Under the pieces are notes generated by a model. It was not told where the DNA came from. It saw only the letters and a program-made list of their open reading frames with translations, and did no database searches. The position numbers and the translations under genes were made by a program. Below, piece after piece: positions 1 to 7,336 of a stretch of 36,721 nt of DNA. The DNA comes from Streptomyces sp. ISL-1 (GTDB lineage Bacteria; Actinomycetota; Actinomycetes; Streptomycetales; Streptomycetaceae). Location: assembly GCF_018614585.1 (NCBI RefSeq), contig NZ_JAGGOI010000015.1, positions 173,102 through 209,822 of the forward strand. Reading direction: 5' to 3'. The first letter of the stretch is position 1, and every line of letters begins with the position of its first letter.

Positions 1-2
1 TG

Positions 3-2423
3 ATGGCTCAGTTCTGTGCGCGGGTACGCAAGCGGGACGACCTGCCGACGGTATCGATGAAGGACATCTACCGGCACCCCACGATCCGGGGCCTGGCCGC
101 CGCGTTCAAGGAGGCTCCCGCCCCTGCCCGGTCCCCGGCCTCCTCACACGCGCCGTCACAGACCTCCCAGCCGGCCCCGGGGCGTGGCGATGCCCAATCC
201 GGCGCATCGGGCGCGCCGCAGTCCGGTTCATGGCGGTACACGCCGTGCGGGACGGCCCAGATACTGATCTTCCTTGTCTTCTCCTCCCTCGGCGCCACGA
301 TTGCCGTCCTCGGTTACGAGTGGACCTTGGAAGGCTCGGGGACGGCCGGCATCTACCTGCGGGCGGTGTTGTTCAGTACGGCGCTCTTCTTCGGCGTCTG
401 CGCGCTGCCCATCGCGGCCAAGTGGATACTCGTCGGCCGTTTCACCCCACGCAGGTTCCCCGTGTGGAGTTTTGCCTACCTGCGCTTCTGGTGCGTCAAG
501 ACCCTCATCCGTACCAGCCCGGTACGTCTGTTCACCGGTTCACCGCTGTACGTGCTGTACCTCAGGGCCCTCGGCGCACACATCGGAAAGGGCGTCACCA
601 TCCTTACCCGCACCGCCCCGGTCTGCACCGACCTCCTGTCCATCGGTGACGGCACGGTCGTCCGCAAGGACGTGTTGATGTCCTGCTACCGGGCGCACGA
701 CGGCTGGATCGAGACGGGCCCCGTCACCCTTGGCGCGAATGTGACCGTCAGCGAACAGGCCGTCGTCGACATCGGGACGTCGATGGGCGACGACACCCAG
801 CTGGGCCACGCCTCCTCCCTGCATTCCGGGCAGATGGTGCCGGCCGGAGAGGCATGGCACGGCACGCCGGCGCAGCCGACGACGACCGACTTCCGGGCCG
901 TCGAACCCGCCGCGTGCGGCCCCCTTCGCAGGGCCGCCTACAGCCTTTTGCAGCTGCTCGCCATGCTGCTGGTGTACCTGCCGCTGACCCTGGCGGGCGT
1001 AAGCCTCGTGTTCACCGCGGTGCCGCAGCTCAACGCGGTGTTCGCCCAAGGGCCGCCGGCCTTCACCAGCCCCGCGTTCTACCTCGAGGGGCTCGTCGCT
1101 TCCCTGGTGGCCTTCTTCGGCGGCATATTGGTGGGCGTGCTGGTGGTGAGCACGGTGCCGCGGCTGCTCAGCCTGGCGATCAAACCGGGCAGGACCTACC
1201 CGCTGTACGGCTTCCACCACGGCATCCAGCGGGCGATCATGCGGCTGACCAACATCAGGTTCTTCACCACGCTCTTCGGGGACAGCTCCGCGATCGTGCA
1301 CTACCTGAGGTGCCTCGGATACGACCTGTGCCACATCGAGCAGACCGGGTCGAACTTCGGCACGCTGGTCAAGCACGACACCCCCTACCTCAGCACGGTC
1401 GGCAGCGGGACGATGGTCGCCGACGGGCTGTCGATCATCAACGCCGACTTCTCCAGCTCGTCCTTCCGCTTCACCCCGACCTCGATCGGGCCGAGCAACT
1501 TCGTCGGCAACCGCATCGCCTACCCTTCACGCGGCCGGACCGGCGACAACTGCCTGCTCGCGACCAAGGTCATGGTGCCCATCGACGGGCCGGTCCGCGA
1601 AGGCGTGGGACTACTGGGATCGCCCAGCTTCGAGATCCCGCGCACGGTGCTGCGCGACACCCGGTTCGATCACCTGGCCCATGGTGATGAGCTGCGCCGC
1701 CGCCTTGCCGCCAAGAACAGGCACAACGCGCTCACCGCGGGCCTGCACTTGCTGGTGAGATGGTTCCACTTCTTCGTACTCGCCCTCATCACCATGGCTG
1801 CCGTCGAGCTGTATCAGAGCATCGGGGTGCCGGCCTTCGCGCTGGCCGGTCTGCTCACCCTGCTGTTCACCATCGTTTACTTCACGTTGGTCGAACGGGC
1901 CGTCACGAGAATCCGCCCGGTGAAGCCGCTGTACTGCTCGATCTACGAGCCTGACTTCTGGGGGCACGAACGCTTCTGGAAGCTGACGTCGCACCAGTAC
2001 ATGCAGGCCTTCAACGGCACCCCGTTCAAGACCATGGTCTGGCGGCTGCTGGGCGTCAGGATCGGCCGCCGGGTCTTCGACGACGGCTGCTCGATCACCG
2101 AGCGGACCCTCGTCAGCATCGGGGACGGCTGTACCCTCAACGCCGGGACGATCATCCAGTGCCACTCGCAGGAGGACGGAGCCTTCAAGTCCGACCGCGC
2201 CACGATCGGCGCGGGCGTGACCCTCGGCGTGAACGCGTTCGTCCACTACGGCACCACCGTCGGCGACCAGTCACAGCTCGCCGCGGACACCTTCCTGATG
2301 AAGGGCGAGGAAGTTCCACCGCATACACGGTGGGGTGGCAACCCGGCCCGAGAAGACACCGCCGTGGCTCGCGTTCTTGAGCTTCCTGGGGTCGGCGGGC
2401 CCGCTTCACGTCACCGTTGCTGA
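3..2423 (+). CDS. Pls/PosA-family non-ribosomal peptide synthetase, C-terminal part (5' end outside window)
   Basis: The window opens inside the gene. The first ~35 residues (AQFCARVRK...IYRHPTIRGLAAA) are the end of a peptidyl-carrier domain, so the adenylation domain lies upstream and the Met at position 3 is internal. After a Pro/Ala linker there are six membrane segments (near residues 84-107, 121-145, 312-342, 362-390, 583-607, 610-636) separating three related soluble domains (about 150-300, 400-560, 645-790) with left-handed beta-helix hexapeptide character (IGDGTVV, IGAGVTLG). This six-helix, three-domain tail is the layout known for epsilon-poly-L-lysine synthetase Pls, a membrane enzyme that polymerises one amino acid without a condensation or thioesterase domain. 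The amino acid used cannot be told without the missing adenylation domain. The family assignment is strong; the product is open. Confidence 0.88.
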   Translation: MAQFCARVRKRDDLPTVSMKDIYRHPTIRGLAAAFKEAPAPARSPASSHAPSQTSQPAPGRGDAQSGASGAPQSGSWRYTPCGTAQILIFLVFSSLGATIAVLGYEWTLEGSGTAGIYLRAVLFSTALFFGVCALPIAAKWILVGRFTPRRFPVWSFAYLRFWCVKTLIRTSPVRLFTGSPLYVLYLRALGAHIGKGVTILTRTAPVCTDLLSIGDGTVVRKDVLMSCYRAHDGWIETGPVTLGANVTVSEQAVVDIGTSMGDDTQLGHASSLHSGQMVPAGEAWHGTPAQPTTTDFRAVEPAACGPLRRAAYSLLQLLAMLLVYLPLTLAGVSLVFTAVPQLNAVFAQGPPAFTSPAFYLEGLVASLVAFFGGILVGVLVVSTVPRLLSLAIKPGRTYPLYGFHHGIQRAIMRLTNIRFFTTLFGDSSAIVHYLRCLGYDLCHIEQTGSNFGTLVKHDTPYLSTVGSGTMVADGLSIINADFSSSSFRFTPTSIGPSNFVGNRIAYPSRGRTGDNCLLATKVMVPIDGPVREGVGLLGSPSFEIPRTVLRDTRFDHLAHGDELRRRLAAKNRHNALTAGLHLLVRWFHFFVLALITMAAVELYQSIGVPAFALAGLLTLLFTIVYFTLVERAVTRIRPVKPLYCSIYEPDFWGHERFWKLTSHQYMQAFNGTPFKTMVWRLLGVRIGRRVFDDGCSITERTLVSIGDGCTLNAGTIIQCHSQEDGAFKSDRATIGAGVTLGVNAFVHYGTTVGDQSQLAADTFLMKGEEVPPHTRWGGNPAREDTAVARVLELPGVGGPASRHRC

Positions 2424-2430
2424 GCAGCCC

Positions 2431-2542
2431 GGTGGGAAACGATCTTCCTGTTCGCGGGACATGCCTACGCGGCACCACTGGTCAGCGCCTACGCGCCGCC
2501 GAAGAAGATCGTTTCCCGGGAAGAGCTTGATTGTTTCCCACC
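2431..2542. repeat. Three-copy inverted repeat, GGGAAACGATCTTC core
   Basis: GGGAAACGATCTTC at 2434-2447 recurs as its exact reverse complement at 2504-2517, 56 bases apart. A third copy, GATTGTTTCCCACC at 2529-2542, is the complement of GGTGGGAAACGATC at 2431-2444 with one mismatch. The cluster lies just after the Pls stop and before a minus-strand pseudogene. It could be ends of a lost mobile element, an operator cluster or a large hairpin; the sequence does not decide. Confidence 0.6.
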
Positions 2543-2626
2543 GGCAAGCTGGGCCGTATCGACGCAGGTCGCAGTGGTGCAGGCGCGGGGGTCGGTGACG
2601 CTTGCGGACACCTCGGAGAAGCTGAC

Positions 2627-2662
2627 GGGGCCCACTGACGGTGCCAGGCGCCAGTGGGCCCC
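2627..2662 (-). terminator. Perfect 11-bp hairpin terminator
   Basis: GGGGCCCACTG (2627-2637) pairs with CAGTGGGCCCC (2652-2662) around a 14-nt loop. It begins 22 bases past the original stop (2684) of the minus-strand lipoprotein gene, the expected place for that gene's terminator. It could also stop transcripts arriving from the Pls gene on the plus strand. No U-tract, as usual in this GC range. Confidence 0.7.
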
Positions 2663-2683
2663 GGTGGCTCACAGAGTCACGGC

Positions 2684-3044
2684 TCAGGAACCGGCTGCTT
2701 TGACCTTGTCCAGGTCGAAGATCTGGTCGGTGGGCGGGGCGGTGACCGCGACTGGCGCAGTCGCCCGCCTTGCTGAGCGCGAACTCCAGAGACAGGTCCT
2801 TGCCGTCGTCCTTGCCCTCACCCGCGACCTTGAGCGAGTTGGCGGCCTTGGTGGCCTTGAGCGCCTTGTCGGCGATCTGGTCGGCGGTGAGGCCTTCGAA
2901 CGGGTCCACCGGGGCCTTTGGCGACGGCGGGGAGCTCGCTGCCTTGTCCGCGGTGTCCTCACTCTGTCCGCCGCCACAGGCGGTCAGGCCGACGGCGGCG
3001 GTCACGCACAGCGCCGCCACGGCCAGAATCTTGCGGTTGGTCAC
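2684..3044 (-). pseudogene. LolA/LppX-like lipoprotein gene with internal deletion and frameshift
   Basis: The GTG start at 3044 has an AAGGAAG ribosome site. It opens a good lipoprotein signal ending in the lipobox LTAC|GGG, then a mature start typical of Streptomyces lipoproteins (FEGLTADQIADKALKATKAA, SLEFALSKAGDCA). The homologous tail, VAVTAPPTDQIFDLDKVK, follows immediately but one frame over, ending at a stop at 2684-2686. Proteins of this family usually run above 200 residues, so roughly 100-140 central codons appear to be missing at a junction near 2756-2765. In the original frame translation runs on as junk through the terminator to 2406, inside the Pls gene's 3' end. The secreted N-terminal part might still be made, but the protein is almost surely broken. 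Confidence 0.75.
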
Positions 3045-3537
3045 CTGTTGTCACTTCCTTGATCTCTTTTCGTGCCAACACTCGGACTCACAACGTGGGT
3101 TGCTCGATGTACCGCTGAAGTGTGTCTTGCGCCACATCGCGAGGGGGCGTCACTCGACGACGTGACGTTCCCAGGAGCTGCCCCGCTCGCGCTCGCAGAA
3201 CACGGCCGAGGCCGACGCGCGTTCAGCGAGTTCGGTGCGACCAGCTCAGGCCGCGTTGGCGAGGATGTTGCTGAGGGCCCGGACGCCCCAGAGGGCGGGC
3301 GCGAGGGCCACGTAGGCCAGCGGCCGCAGAACCATTGGCGGCCCCTCGTCCCGCGGTCCCGCGGTGTGCAGCCGGGTGGTCGCGGAGACCACGGGGCCGG
3401 CGACTGACGCAGCCGGGGAGACGGTTCTCAAACGCCCCGAATGTCATCGACGGATGTGCCGCTGCGCGACGTTCGTCGCTGGGCGGCGAGACGAAAGTGG
3501 GCCGTGGGCGGCCGGGCGCGCTGCTTAGGGTGCGGGC
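3045..3537. other. 493-base stretch without a convincing gene
   Basis: It holds the upstream region of the lipoprotein pseudogene and the leader of the histidine kinase. The only possible coding hint is a minus-strand frame ending at 3246 with a hydrophobic end (LAYVALAPALWGVRALSNIL), but it needs a TTG start at 3431 and has no clear ribosome site. I see no RNA gene, repeat or strong hairpin. Confidence 0.4.
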
Positions 3538-5226
3538 GTGAACGCGTCATTGAAGATACGGGCCTGCTGGATGTGGCTGGCGGCACCCGAGCTGTGGTCG
3601 CGCAGGCGGACCGCCGGCGAAGTGGTGCTCGCGCTGGTGCTCGGTCTCATGGCCGCCGGAACCGAGGAACTGACCGGCAGCGCGGGGCTGCGGCTGCTTG
3701 TCGTCGGGGCTGTGACCCCATTGCTGTCGTTGCTGCGGCGCCGGCTGCCCGCGCCGGTGCTGGCGATCACGGGGGCGCTCGCGCCGCTCATGAGCGGCTT
3801 CGCGCCGCTGATGATGGTCGTGGGCTGGTCGGCGGGGCGCAGGATCGTGGGCGCCGGGCGGGCGTTGGTCGCGTTCACCGTGGCGTACTCCCTCTTTGTC
3901 GGCACCATGCTCCTGGACACCTGGTCGCAACAGACGCCGTTGACACTGGTGCTGCTCACCACTCTGTACTTCCTTGCGACTGCGGTCGTGCCGGGTCTGG
4001 CCAGCCGTTACTGGACGCAGCGCCGGACCCTGCTGCACGCCCTCCAGGAGCGCAACAGCCAACTGTTGCGGGAGCGCGCGATGGTGGAGGGGCAGGCGCG
4101 GCTGCGTGAGCGCCAGCGGATCGCCCAGGACATGCACGACAGCCTCGGCCACCAGCTGGCGCTGATCTCCGTGCACACCGGCGCGCTGGAGGTGGATCCT
4201 GAGCTGACGCCGCGGCAGCAGGAGGTGGTCGGGGTGCTGCGGGCCGCTTCGGTGACCGCGATGCATGAGCTACGTGAGGTCGTCGGGATTCTGCGGGACG
4301 GGGTCGAGGGGCCCGCGCCGGTTGACGAGTCGGGGCGCGTCGCGCGTGGGACGGCCGGTATAGGGGGCCTCGTGGACTCCGCGCGCGCGGCGGGCAACGC
4401 GGTGGAGCTGCGGTACAAGGGCGAGGTGCGGCCGCTCGCCGCGGCGGCCGACCACGCGGCGTACCGCATCGTGCAGGAGGCCCTGACCAACGCGTACAAG
4501 CATGCTCCCGGCGCTCCGATCGAGGTGGAGTTGCGATACGAGCCGGACTCGGTCGTCGTCGAGATCGTGAGTGGGGCAGTTGGCGCGCCGGCACGTGGCG
4601 AGGTGGTCAGCGGCGGGCAGGGGCTGACCGGGCTGCGCGAGCGGGCGCGGCTGGTCGGCGGCATCGTGCACGCCGGACCGGCGGACGACGGCGGCTTCCG
4701 GGTGGCGGGAGTGCTGCCGTACGGAGTCGTGGAGGCCGCGCCCTTCGTCGCCGCGGAGGACGACTTCCGCCAGCAGTCGCCGGTGGCCGCGCTCGGGAAC
4801 GGTGATCCGGTCATGGACTGGACTGTTTCGGAGCGGGAGTTGGCGATGGGTGGGAAGAGCGGTGGCGGGGGGTTCGCGCTGGGCTGCGGGATTGCCCTGG
4901 CGGCATTGCTGGTGCTGGGGGCCGCGGGTGTCTTCGGGATGTTCTTCCTGGTGGGGTCGGTGAACGACGGGATGATCGATCCGGCCGAGTACGAGCGGGT
5001 GGAGATCGGGGCATCGGAGGAAGAGGTGCGAGACCAGCTGCCGAGCGGGGACACGGTCACGACAACGGGGCTGAGCGGCAAGGGCCCGAAGGAGCCCGCG
5101 GGCTCCAGGTGCCTGGTGCTGATGTCGTCGGAGCTTGGGGACAGTATCGAGACCGAACCGGTGTTCCGGTTCTGCTTCAAGGGCGACAAGCTGATCGAGA
5201 AGAAGTCCTACGAGGTCAGCCGCTGA
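3538..5226 (+). CDS. NarL-family sensor histidine kinase with C-terminal membrane helix and BamE/SmpA-like domain
   Basis: Membrane sensor kinase of 562 residues. Four to five hydrophobic segments fill residues 28-155. A HisKA_3 dimerisation domain follows, with the phosphate-accepting His200 in RERQRIAQDMHDSLGHQ. The HATPase_c domain has an N box at about 310-322 (IVQEALTNAYKHA) and a G-rich lid GGQGLTGLRERARLVGG at 359-375. A normal kinase would end near residue 410. This one continues with a basic/glycine linker, one strong membrane helix (446-472) and about 90 residues resembling the SmpA/BamE fold (YERVEIGASEEEVRDQLPSG ... FRFCFKGDKLIEKKSYEV). The added part would place a small domain outside the membrane, perhaps as a second sensor. 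The response regulator follows 65 bases later, so the two form a system. The GTG start gives the natural first membrane segment. Signal unknown. Confidence 0.88.
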   Translation: MNASLKIRACWMWLAAPELWSRRRTAGEVVLALVLGLMAAGTEELTGSAGLRLLVVGAVTPLLSLLRRRLPAPVLAITGALAPLMSGFAPLMMVVGWSAGRRIVGAGRALVAFTVAYSLFVGTMLLDTWSQQTPLTLVLLTTLYFLATAVVPGLASRYWTQRRTLLHALQERNSQLLRERAMVEGQARLRERQRIAQDMHDSLGHQLALISVHTGALEVDPELTPRQQEVVGVLRAASVTAMHELREVVGILRDGVEGPAPVDESGRVARGTAGIGGLVDSARAAGNAVELRYKGEVRPLAAAADHAAYRIVQEALTNAYKHAPGAPIEVELRYEPDSVVVEIVSGAVGAPARGEVVSGGQGLTGLRERARLVGGIVHAGPADDGGFRVAGVLPYGVVEAAPFVAAEDDFRQQSPVAALGNGDPVMDWTVSERELAMGGKSGGGGFALGCGIALAALLVLGAAGVFGMFFLVGSVNDGMIDPAEYERVEIGASEEEVRDQLPSGDTVTTTGLSGKGPKEPAGSRCLVLMSSELGDSIETEPVFRFCFKGDKLIEKKSYEVSR

Positions 5227-5291
5227 AGGCGGTGCGCGGCGGCAGACGCCGGTAGGCGTGAGAGTGGATCTTTTGTGGGGGTGCCTGTGGT

Positions 5292-6011
5292 GTGGGGGTG
5301 CATGTGACGGGGTCGCCGACGGGTTCGTCGACAGGGTCGCCGGCCGGCTCGCCGATCCGGGTCGTCGTCGCCGACGACGAGCCACTCATCAGGGCCGGGA
5401 TCCGGATGATCCTCACCTCGGACCGCGATATCGAGGTCGTGGCGGAGGCGGCGAACGGGCGGGAGGCCGTCGACCTGGCGCGATCCCACTCCGCCGACGT
5501 GGTGCTGCTCGACATCCAGATGCCGGTGATGGACGGCCTCACAGCTCTGGGGGAACTTCGCAGGGCGGCACCGGCGACGCGGGTGATCGTGTTGACGACC
5601 TTCGGCGAGCGGGAGAACGTACTGCGAGCGCTGGAACACGGGGGCGCCGGGTTCCTGCTCAAGGACACTGCGCCCGCGGAGCTGATCCGAGCGGTACGGG
5701 CCGCGGCCGCGGGAGAGGCATATCTCTCCCCGGCAGCGACCCGGCATGTGGTGGACCAGCTCGCGTCCGGGCGAACGGCTGCGCGCGGCCAGGAGGCGCG
5801 GGCTCGTGTTGCCGCGCTGAGCGCGCGGGAGCGGGAGGTGCTGGCGCTGCTCGGGGAGGGACTGTCCAACGCGGACGCGGGGAGGCGTCTGCATATGAGC
5901 GAGGCCACGGTGAAGACGTACGTGAGTCGCATCCTGGCGAAGCTGGGGTGCGAGAACCGGGTGCAGGCGGCACTGCTGGCGCGGGACGCCGGGTTGGAAC
6001 AGCCGCGTTGA
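5292..6011 (+). CDS. NarL/FixJ-family response regulator with LuxR-type DNA-binding domain
   Basis: Partner of the preceding kinase. Residues 22-140 are a receiver domain: acidic pair DDE at 28-30, phosphorylated Asp74 in VVLLDIQMP, the conserved Thr near 102-103 and Lys124 in FLLKDTAP. Residues 173-235 are a LuxR helix-turn-helix (LSAREREVLALLGEGLSNADAG, SEATVKTYVSRILAKLG). The first ~20 residues are a Gly/Ser/Thr/Pro-rich run, and GTG codons at 5292, 5298 and 5304 are all possible starts; none has a clean ribosome site. A strong hairpin and a parS site follow directly, closing the operon. Confidence 0.9.
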   Translation: MGVHVTGSPTGSSTGSPAGSPIRVVVADDEPLIRAGIRMILTSDRDIEVVAEAANGREAVDLARSHSADVVLLDIQMPVMDGLTALGELRRAAPATRVIVLTTFGERENVLRALEHGGAGFLLKDTAPAELIRAVRAAAAGEAYLSPAATRHVVDQLASGRTAARGQEARARVAALSAREREVLALLGEGLSNADAGRRLHMSEATVKTYVSRILAKLGCENRVQAALLARDAGLEQPR

Positions 6012-6013
6012 CT

Positions 6014-6027
6014 GTTTCACGTGAAAC
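6014..6027. other. parS: parS site (ParB-binding palindrome), perfect
   Basis: GTTTCACGTGAAAC, a perfect 14-bp palindrome matching the parS sequence known for Streptomyces and, with small changes, most bacteria. It starts two bases after the response-regulator stop and touches the terminator stem. ParB spreads from such sites to organise and separate the origin region. Confidence 0.85.
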
Positions 6028-6056
6028 GCCCGCGGAGGGTCCACCTCCGCGGGCGT
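6026..6056. terminator. Bidirectional hairpin terminator
   Basis: ACGCCCGCGGAGG (6026-6038) pairs perfectly with CCTCCGCGGGCGT (6044-6056) around a 5-nt loop, with AAA before and TT after. It lies between the convergent response-regulator and azoreductase genes and can serve both. Confidence 0.85.
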
Positions 6057-6093
6057 TCGCGTGTGGTCTGCGCTGTGCGCGCGGCACCTGTGG

Positions 6094-6705
6094 TCAGGCG
6101 GCGAGACGGGCAGCCAGGGCCTTGCCCTTCTGGGCGGCGTCGTCCAGCGCCTTCGTACGGGAGGCGTCAGCGAGGGGAATCAGCTCCGCCATCTCGGGCC
6201 TGGAGCGCGCCAGCGTCAGCTCGGGGACGATGAAGTCGACCTCGGCGCCGAGCATGCCGGTCAGCACCTTCTCCAGGTAGCTCTGGACGAATTCGTAGTC
6301 CTCGCGGGGGGTGCCCGGAGCGTACGAACCGCCGCGGCTGGCGACGACCGTGACCGGGGTGCCGGCCACCGGACTGTCGGGGCCGGCGTTGTGGCCGACG
6401 ACGATCACTTGGTCCAGCCATGCCTTGAGGGTGGACGGGATCGTGAAGTTGTACATCGGTGCGCCGATCAGAACGGCGTCCGCCGCCTCGAGTTCGGAAG
6501 CGAGTTCAGCTCGCAGGGAGTCTTCTATCCCTGCGGAGACAGCGGCGAAGTCCAGGTGGGGCAGCGGAGTGGCCGCGAGATCGCGGTAGACCACCGTGCC
6601 CTCGGGGTGCTGCCCCTGCCAGGCCTGGACAAAGGCGGCGGTGATCTCGCGAGAGGCCGAGCCCTGGGGGAAGACGGCGGAGTCGAGGTGCAGCAGCGTG
6701 GCCAT
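6094..6705 (-). CDS. azoR: FMN-dependent NADH:azoreductase / quinone reductase (flavodoxin fold)
   Basis: Cytosolic flavoprotein of 203 residues that reduces quinones or azo compounds with NADH. The start LLHLDSAVFPQGSASREI matches the FMN phosphate loop of the AzoR/flavodoxin_2 family. GAPMYNFTIPSTLKAWLDQV is the family's central flavin-binding motif, and SRGGSYAPG is the third cofactor loop. A longer frame opens at 6765, but the ATG at 6705 has a GGAGA ribosome site and begins exactly at the conserved first strand. It is divergent from an HxlR regulator across a palindrome-bearing AT-rich region, the usual arrangement for quinone/electrophile-inducible reductases. Confidence 0.88.
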   Translation of the reverse strand: MATLLHLDSAVFPQGSASREITAAFVQAWQGQHPEGTVVYRDLAATPLPHLDFAAVSAGIEDSLRAELASELEAADAVLIGAPMYNFTIPSTLKAWLDQVIVVGHNAGPDSPVAGTPVTVVASRGGSYAPGTPREDYEFVQSYLEKVLTGMLGAEVDFIVPELTLARSRPEMAELIPLADASRTKALDDAAQKGKALAARLAA

Positions 6706-6751
6706 GAGGTTCTCCATGAGGGGGTGGGGGCTAGCTAATATTCCGTACGCA

Positions 6752-6786
6752 CCTATTAATAACATAGGGACTTATCTTTCGTAAGT
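6752..6786. promoter_or_regulatory. Paired inverted repeats between azoR and the HxlR gene
   Basis: CCTAT-N7-ATAGG (6752-6768) and ACTTA-N7-TAAGT (6770-6786) share the same 7-base spacer, with centres 18 bp apart in unusually AT-rich DNA. Two dimer sites for the HxlR regulator is a fair reading (inference). Downstream, TACTCT at 6804-6809 lies six bases before the regulator's ATG, which fits a -10 box for a leaderless transcript. Confidence 0.5.
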
Positions 6787-6815
6787 TCATGCGGATGGCG
6801 CAGTACTCTGGAGGC

Positions 6816-7166
6816 ATGACGGAACACAGCGAAGAGGCGTGCAAGAGGGTCGATGGGGGCATCACGCGCGTCTTCGAGCTGCTCGGCAAGCGCTGGACGG
6901 GTCCGATCGTCTCGGTGCTGATGCAGCGCGCGGTGCACTTCGCGGAGCTGCGGCGGGCCATCCCGGGCATCAGCGAGCGCATGCTCTCGGACCGGCTGAC
7001 CGAGCTGGCGGCGGCGGGGCTGGTCGTGCGCGAGGTCGACGAGGGGCCGCCGCTGCGGGTCGCATACCGACTGACCGAGGCCGGGTCCGCGATGGAACCC
7101 GCCCTCAAGGAACTGGCGCTGTGGGCCGACGCGCATCTGACGCAGGGCGACTCGGACCCCTGTTAG
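6816..7166 (+). CDS. HxlR-family winged-helix transcriptional regulator
   Basis: A 116-residue one-domain regulator. EACKRVDGGITRVFELLGKRWTGPIVSVLM is the typical HxlR opening, including the conserved Cys that often senses electrophiles or oxidants in this family. FAELRRAIPGISERMLSDRLTELAAAGLVVREV is the recognition helix and wing. In-frame ATGs at 6789 and 6795 exist. I prefer 6816 because homologues begin with this sequence and a -10-like TACTCT sits six bases upstream; the GGAGG directly before the ATG is too close to act as a normal ribosome site. It probably controls the divergent azoreductase and itself. Confidence 0.85.
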   Translation: MTEHSEEACKRVDGGITRVFELLGKRWTGPIVSVLMQRAVHFAELRRAIPGISERMLSDRLTELAAAGLVVREVDEGPPLRVAYRLTEAGSAMEPALKELALWADAHLTQGDSDPC

Positions 7167-7243
7167 CGGGGCCTCAGGCCGGGGCAAGCCCTCAGGCCGG
7201 GGCATGGGCGCTTCATCCATTGCAGGCCGCGCAGTTGCGCACG

Positions 7244-7252
7244 TTGTCCACA
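7244..7252 (+). other. DnaA-box-like site TTGTCCACA
   Basis: Exact match to the preferred Streptomyces DnaA box, in the 170-base gap before the DUF2252 gene. The same gap has a direct repeat of CCTCAGGCCGGGGCA (7172-7186 and 7190-7204). One isolated box may be chance or may bind DnaA as a regulator. Confidence 0.4.
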
Positions 7253-7336
7253 GGGGGAGACGGTTGTCGGGCTGCGGCGGTACGGTCGTTGACAGTTGAT
7301 GTTGAAGCCGTACGACGACGGGGGAGGCAGCGCCTC

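Noticed and set aside
2455..2620. Possible remnant of another synthetase or adenylation domain after the Pls stop
   Set aside because: Short stretches such as FPTGKLGR look suggestive but no frame stays similar for more than about ten residues.
3246..3431. Possible 61-residue minus-strand protein with a hydrophobic end
   Set aside because: Needs a TTG start without a ribosome site, has no recognisable family, and lies in a region without other support.
7172..7204. Direct repeat CCTCAGGCCGGGGCA, 18 bp apart
   Set aside because: Only two copies in a short intergenic gap; probably slippage, with no sign of CRISPR or operator function.
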